A stretch of DNA of 7,756 nt, taken from an uncultured Porphyromonadaceae bacterium. Lineage in GTDB: Bacteria > Bacteroidota > Bacteroidia > Bacteroidales > Muribaculaceae. Positions 5,441 to 7,756 of this stretch are shown piece after piece. The position numbers and the translations under genes are program-made. The notes beneath the pieces are model-generated. The model was not told the origin of the DNA, searched no databases, and saw only the letters and a program-made list of their open reading frames with translations. The stretch's first letter is position 1; every line of letters begins with the position of its first letter. Where the stretch lies: positions 1 to 7,756 of the forward strand of contig CAMWQY010000124.1 in assembly GCA_947176355.1 (NCBI GenBank), read 5' to 3'.

Positions 5441-5950
5441 ATGGAGGCTATACATACACGATTGATAAATTTGGTGGCGCTTTGCTCTGAGTATTGTGCT
5501 ACTCTTGAGAATAGCGTAGAGCTTGAGAAAGAGGATTTCATTAATGCTCTTTTGGGGTATCTTCCAAGGATATATTTTGAATTTCATGATATAGATGCCG
5601 GAGAAAGCGAATCAATCGAGGAGTGGGGCTTCGGACTTTCTGACCATCTTGATGAGATGCAGTATGAGACTGTCAGGATGCAGTTGGCTGCTCTTTTTGG
5701 AGAAGATGATACATATCTCGAAACTTTTGAGAAGGATATGAAGTATTCTGACACTCCCATCGCCACTACAATTTCTGAGAATCTTGCCGACATCTATCAG
5801 CCACTGTATAATTTTGTGGCAGAGGTAAGGGAGAGTGAAGGTGATCATCTTGAGGAGGCTTTCAGAGTCTGCAAAGATGCATTTAAGGATTATTGGTCGC
5901 AGACTCTCTGCAATGTGCTTAGGGCACTTAATTCAATGCATAATTCATAA
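5441..5950 (+). CDS. DUF5063 domain-containing protein
   Basis: A 169-residue acidic, predicted all-helical cytoplasmic protein that I assign to DUF5063, a Bacteroidetes-rich family of unknown function. Recognisable parts are the N-terminal helix with ALCSEYCATLE (13-23) and LLGYLPRIYFEF (37-48). A Glu/Asp-rich middle (EFHDIDAGESESIEE) follows, and the C-terminal block YWSQTLCNVLRALNSMH (151-167) is the most diagnostic. No signal peptide, membrane segment or catalytic motif is visible. I chose the ATG at 5441. The TTG at 5429 would read out of the heptamer array and is unlikely. It lies 110 bp after the metallo-hydrolase gene, the gap being entirely repeats, and 65 bp before the aminopeptidase gene. 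Its stop codon falls inside another heptamer array. Family assignment is from memory of the pattern. Confidence 0.7.
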   Translation: MEAIHTRLINLVALCSEYCATLENSVELEKEDFINALLGYLPRIYFEFHDIDAGESESIEEWGFGLSDHLDEMQYETVRMQLAALFGEDDTYLETFEKDMKYSDTPIATTISENLADIYQPLYNFVAEVRESEGDHLEEAFRVCKDAFKDYWSQTLCNVLRALNSMHNS

Positions 5951-5997
5951 TTGAGAATTTAGAATTTAGAATTGAGAATTTAGAATTTAGAATTGAG
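5942..5997. repeat. Eight-copy AATTNAN heptamer array over the DUF5063 stop codon
   Basis: AATTCAT (5942-5948) is followed by seven units in the order AATTGAG, AATTTAG, AATTTAG, AATTGAG, AATTTAG, AATTTAG, AATTGAG. The period is exactly 7 bp, with a 21-bp higher-order pattern. The TAA at 5948-5950 straddles the first two units, so the array begins inside the end of the gene. The same units occur at 3920-3940, and AATTCAT recurs at 7329-7363. Confidence 0.85.
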
Positions 5998-6015
5998 AAT
6001 ATTGATACTAAAAAT

Positions 6016-7317
6016 ATGATACATAGACTATTGAAATGGATGGATGAGTCGACCTGCAATTTCTTGGCGGTGGCTACTATCTGCAAAGAACTTGACAATG
6101 CCGGCTTTATTCAGCTTGATCCTCGTGATGAATGGGACCTTGAATGTGGGGGCAAATATTATGTCGTAAAGAATGATTCAGCAGTGTTTGCCTTTATCGT
6201 TGGAGTGGATGCTCCGGGCTATTCCGGTTTCAGGATAATTTCTTCCCATAGCGACTCTCCATGCTTCAAGATCAAGCCAAACTGCGAGATCTATGGAGAG
6301 GGGGGAGTAGTGAGCCTTAATGTAGAAAAATATGGTGGCGGAATCATGTACACATGGTTTGACCGTCCGCTGTCCATATCGGGAAGAATCATGACGCAAG
6401 GATCTGATTATCTTCACCCTGTCACAACTTTAGTAGATCTTAAGCGACCTATATGCACAATCCCGCATCTTGCCATCCACTTCAATAGGGAAGTCAATGA
6501 GGGGAATAAATTGAGTGTGCAAAAAGATATGAAGCCGGTGATAGGATATTTCACACAACAGCAGATTGACAATTATAAAGAGCATGGAGGCGTAGTGAAA
6601 TGTTTGGTTGCGGAGCATCTCGGCATTCAGCCTGAGGAAATAATAGACTATGAACTTAATCTATATCCGGCAGAAAAAGCTCAACTTGTTGGAGCTAACC
6701 GGGAATATTTCCAGAGTGGACGTATTGACGATCTAAGCATGGCTTTCGCCTCTCTTGAAGCGCTTCTTCAGGAATCGGATACTCCATGCGGCTCAACTCG
6801 AGTGATGGCTGTATTTGATAATGAAGAGACCGGATCAGGCACTAAGCAGGGTGCGCATTCGCCTGTATTGCGAGAGATATTGGAGAGAATTTGCATTTGC
6901 GTAGGATTTGGTCCACAGGCTTTCTATCGCACCATAGCCAATTCATTTATGATTTCTGCCGACGACGCTCATGCCTGGCATCCCAATTATAACGACAAGT
7001 ATGACCCTACGAATCATCCTGTGATAGGAGGAGGCCCGGTAGTAAAGATTAATGCAAATTGCAAATATATGACGGATGCTGACGGCGCAGCGGTGTTCCA
7101 TGCACTGTGCGAGGAAGCGGGCGTAAAGTGTCAGTATTTCGTCAATCATTCAGATGTGGCCGGAGGATCAACTTTAGGAAATATTCTGACCGGACAAATA
7201 GACTTGCGTGGCGTTGATATGGGAGCAGCGATATGGGCTATGCATTCAGCCGCTGAGACTGCAGGAGTACAGGATCATCTGGATATCGTCACTGTGTTCA
7301 GGAAATTTTACAGCTAA
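6016..7317 (+). CDS. M18 family aminopeptidase (aspartyl aminopeptidase type)
   Basis: A 433-residue zinc aminopeptidase of peptidase family M18, which removes N-terminal acidic or other residues from cytosolic peptides. The length is typical of the bacterial ApeB/DNPEP-like group. The dinuclear site appears complete: H78 in SSHSDSP, bridging D238 in GRIDDL, general base E270 and ligand E271 in FDNEETGSG, D316 in SADDAHAWHPNY, and H410 in AMHSAAE. D80 follows H78 in the usual H-x-D arrangement. The N-terminus (ICKELDNAGF, then WDLECGGKYYVVKN) matches the family's propeller-edge region. The ATG at 6016 is the natural start, 65 bp after DUF5063. No -7 box is seen between them, so readthrough from upstream is plausible. 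Substrate preference cannot be fixed from sequence alone. No truncation or missing residue is seen. Confidence 0.93.
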   Translation: MIHRLLKWMDESTCNFLAVATICKELDNAGFIQLDPRDEWDLECGGKYYVVKNDSAVFAFIVGVDAPGYSGFRIISSHSDSPCFKIKPNCEIYGEGGVVSLNVEKYGGGIMYTWFDRPLSISGRIMTQGSDYLHPVTTLVDLKRPICTIPHLAIHFNREVNEGNKLSVQKDMKPVIGYFTQQQIDNYKEHGGVVKCLVAEHLGIQPEEIIDYELNLYPAEKAQLVGANREYFQSGRIDDLSMAFASLEALLQESDTPCGSTRVMAVFDNEETGSGTKQGAHSPVLREILERICICVGFGPQAFYRTIANSFMISADDAHAWHPNYNDKYDPTNHPVIGGGPVVKINANCKYMTDADGAAVFHALCEEAGVKCQYFVNHSDVAGGSTLGNILTGQIDLRGVDMGAAIWAMHSAAETAGVQDHLDIVTVFRKFYS

Positions 7318-7328
7318 AGCTTGAATTT

Positions 7329-7363
7329 AATTCATAATTCATAATTCATAATTCATAATTCAT
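7329..7363. repeat. Five-copy AATTCAT heptamer array
   Basis: Five perfect copies of AATTCAT begin 11 bp after the aminopeptidase stop codon. A related array in the opposite orientation lies at 7431-7461, so the two could pair imperfectly around a loop of about 67 nt. Confidence 0.85.
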
Positions 7364-7430
7364 AAGTAGTTTGACAAATTAAAAGTATAATATCATAAAT
7401 GTTTTATCATCTGAATTTCAGAGTCTAACA

Positions 7431-7461
7431 ATTATGCATTATGCATTATGAATTATGCATT
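7431..7461. repeat. Four-copy ATTATGM heptamer array, inverted relative to 7329-7363
   Basis: ATTATGC, ATTATGC, ATTATGA and ATTATGC are followed by a partial ATT. ATTATGA is a circular permutation of the reverse complement of AATTCAT, so this is the opposite-strand version of the upstream array with one base changed in three of the four units. Confidence 0.75.
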
Positions 7462-7494
7462 CCTACTTAATTATAATAAGTATTTATAAAAAGG

Positions 7495-7526
7495 AAAGGC
7501 TGCTTTTGTAGAGAAGCAGCCTTTTT
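7495..7526. terminator. Strong bidirectional intrinsic terminator
   Basis: AAAGGCTGCTT (7495-7505) pairs perfectly with AAGCAGCCTTT (7514-7524), an 11-bp stem with an 8-nt loop. On the plus strand a T-run completes at 7526; on the minus strand the stem is followed by CCTTTTTATAAA. It sits 23 bp after the rubrerythrin stop codon, so it most likely ends that gene. It could also stop transcripts coming from the aminopeptidase gene. Confidence 0.88.
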
Positions 7527-7547
7527 GGATTGTTCATAATTCTTTTA

Positions 7548-7756
7548 TTAGCTTGCCGGAGCAGGGCAATAGCCATCTTCAACGCAAATGTAGTGGCTTG
7601 TAGGATGGTCGCAAGCCGGACATTTTACCGGTGGCTCTGTGCCTACATATTCATATCCGCAAACGAGGCAATGCCATGTCACTGGTTTCTCGCGTTTCCA
7701 AAGAGTTCCTTTCTGAATCATGTCAAGGAACTTGGCAAAGCGGTCGTAGTGGAATT
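7548..7756 (-). CDS. Rubrerythrin, C-terminal rubredoxin-like domain (partial)
   Basis: Only the last 68 residues are present; the gene continues past the right edge. The visible part starts at HYDRFAKFLDMIQKGTLW, the end of the ferritin-like di-iron helix bundle. A rubredoxin-like domain follows, with Cys pairs in CLVC and CPAC holding one iron, and the family block CGYEYVGTEPP between them. The protein ends in GYCPAPAS. Rubrerythrins act as NADH- or rubredoxin-linked peroxidases that protect anaerobes from peroxide in the cytoplasm. The gene is convergent with the aminopeptidase gene and has its own terminator. Start, promoter and the di-iron ligands lie outside the window. Confidence 0.93.
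   Translation of the reverse strand, partial: FHYDRFAKFLDMIQKGTLWKREKPVTWHCLVCGYEYVGTEPPVKCPACDHPTSHYICVEDGYCPAPAS

Noticed and set aside
7371..7391. TTGACA...TATAAT sigma-70-like promoter
   Set aside because: The spacer is only 9 bp rather than about 17, and Bacteroidetes use a different consensus. No gene follows on that strand.

Overview
The window looks like chromosomal DNA from an anaerobic Bacteroidales bacterium. The protein set is typical of that order: an AAA_14/DUF4143-type ATPase, DUF5063, an M18 aminopeptidase and a rubrerythrin. Several genes are preceded by the Bacteroidetes -7 box TAnnTTTG, Shine-Dalgarno sites are not evident, and the gaps are AT-rich and full of short tandem repeats. 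A gut Muribaculaceae-like lineage would fit, but that family-level guess is weak.

Left part (1-1655): a minus-strand ATPase gene (116-1297) is followed downstream by a rightward consensus promoter and a 13-bp inverted repeat at the window edge. Upstream of the ATPase gene are a -7 box and four 17-bp dyads spaced exactly 33 bp apart (1341-1472). They look like an operator array. A small GC-rich stem-loop follows, then apparently empty AT-rich sequence.

Middle (1656-3960): a plus-strand DUF1232 protein with an extra C-terminal domain converges, with only 3 bp between stop codons, on a minus-strand pair. That pair is cdsA (phospholipid CDP-diacylglycerol synthase) and a secreted DUF3237 protein, coupled through a TAATG stop/start overlap.

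Right part (4016-7317): divergent from cdsA, a plus-strand series begins with rsmG (16S rRNA m7G methyltransferase), almost leaderless behind its promoter. It continues with a metallo-beta-lactamase-fold hydrolase, a DUF5063 protein and an M18 aminopeptidase. Gaps are 34, 110 and 65 bp. The last two are filled, and the first mostly so, by 7-bp or 8-bp tandem repeats that start at or near the preceding stop codon. The genes are ordinary housekeeping or conserved functions and do not form one evident pathway.

Right edge (7318-7756): heptamer arrays, a strong intrinsic terminator and the C-terminal rubredoxin-like domain of a rubrerythrin on the minus strand, cut by the window end.

I see no phage, transposase, CRISPR array, tRNA or rRNA. 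The most unusual signals are non-coding: the exact 33-bp dyad array upstream of the ATPase gene and the heptamer/octamer arrays in the gaps.
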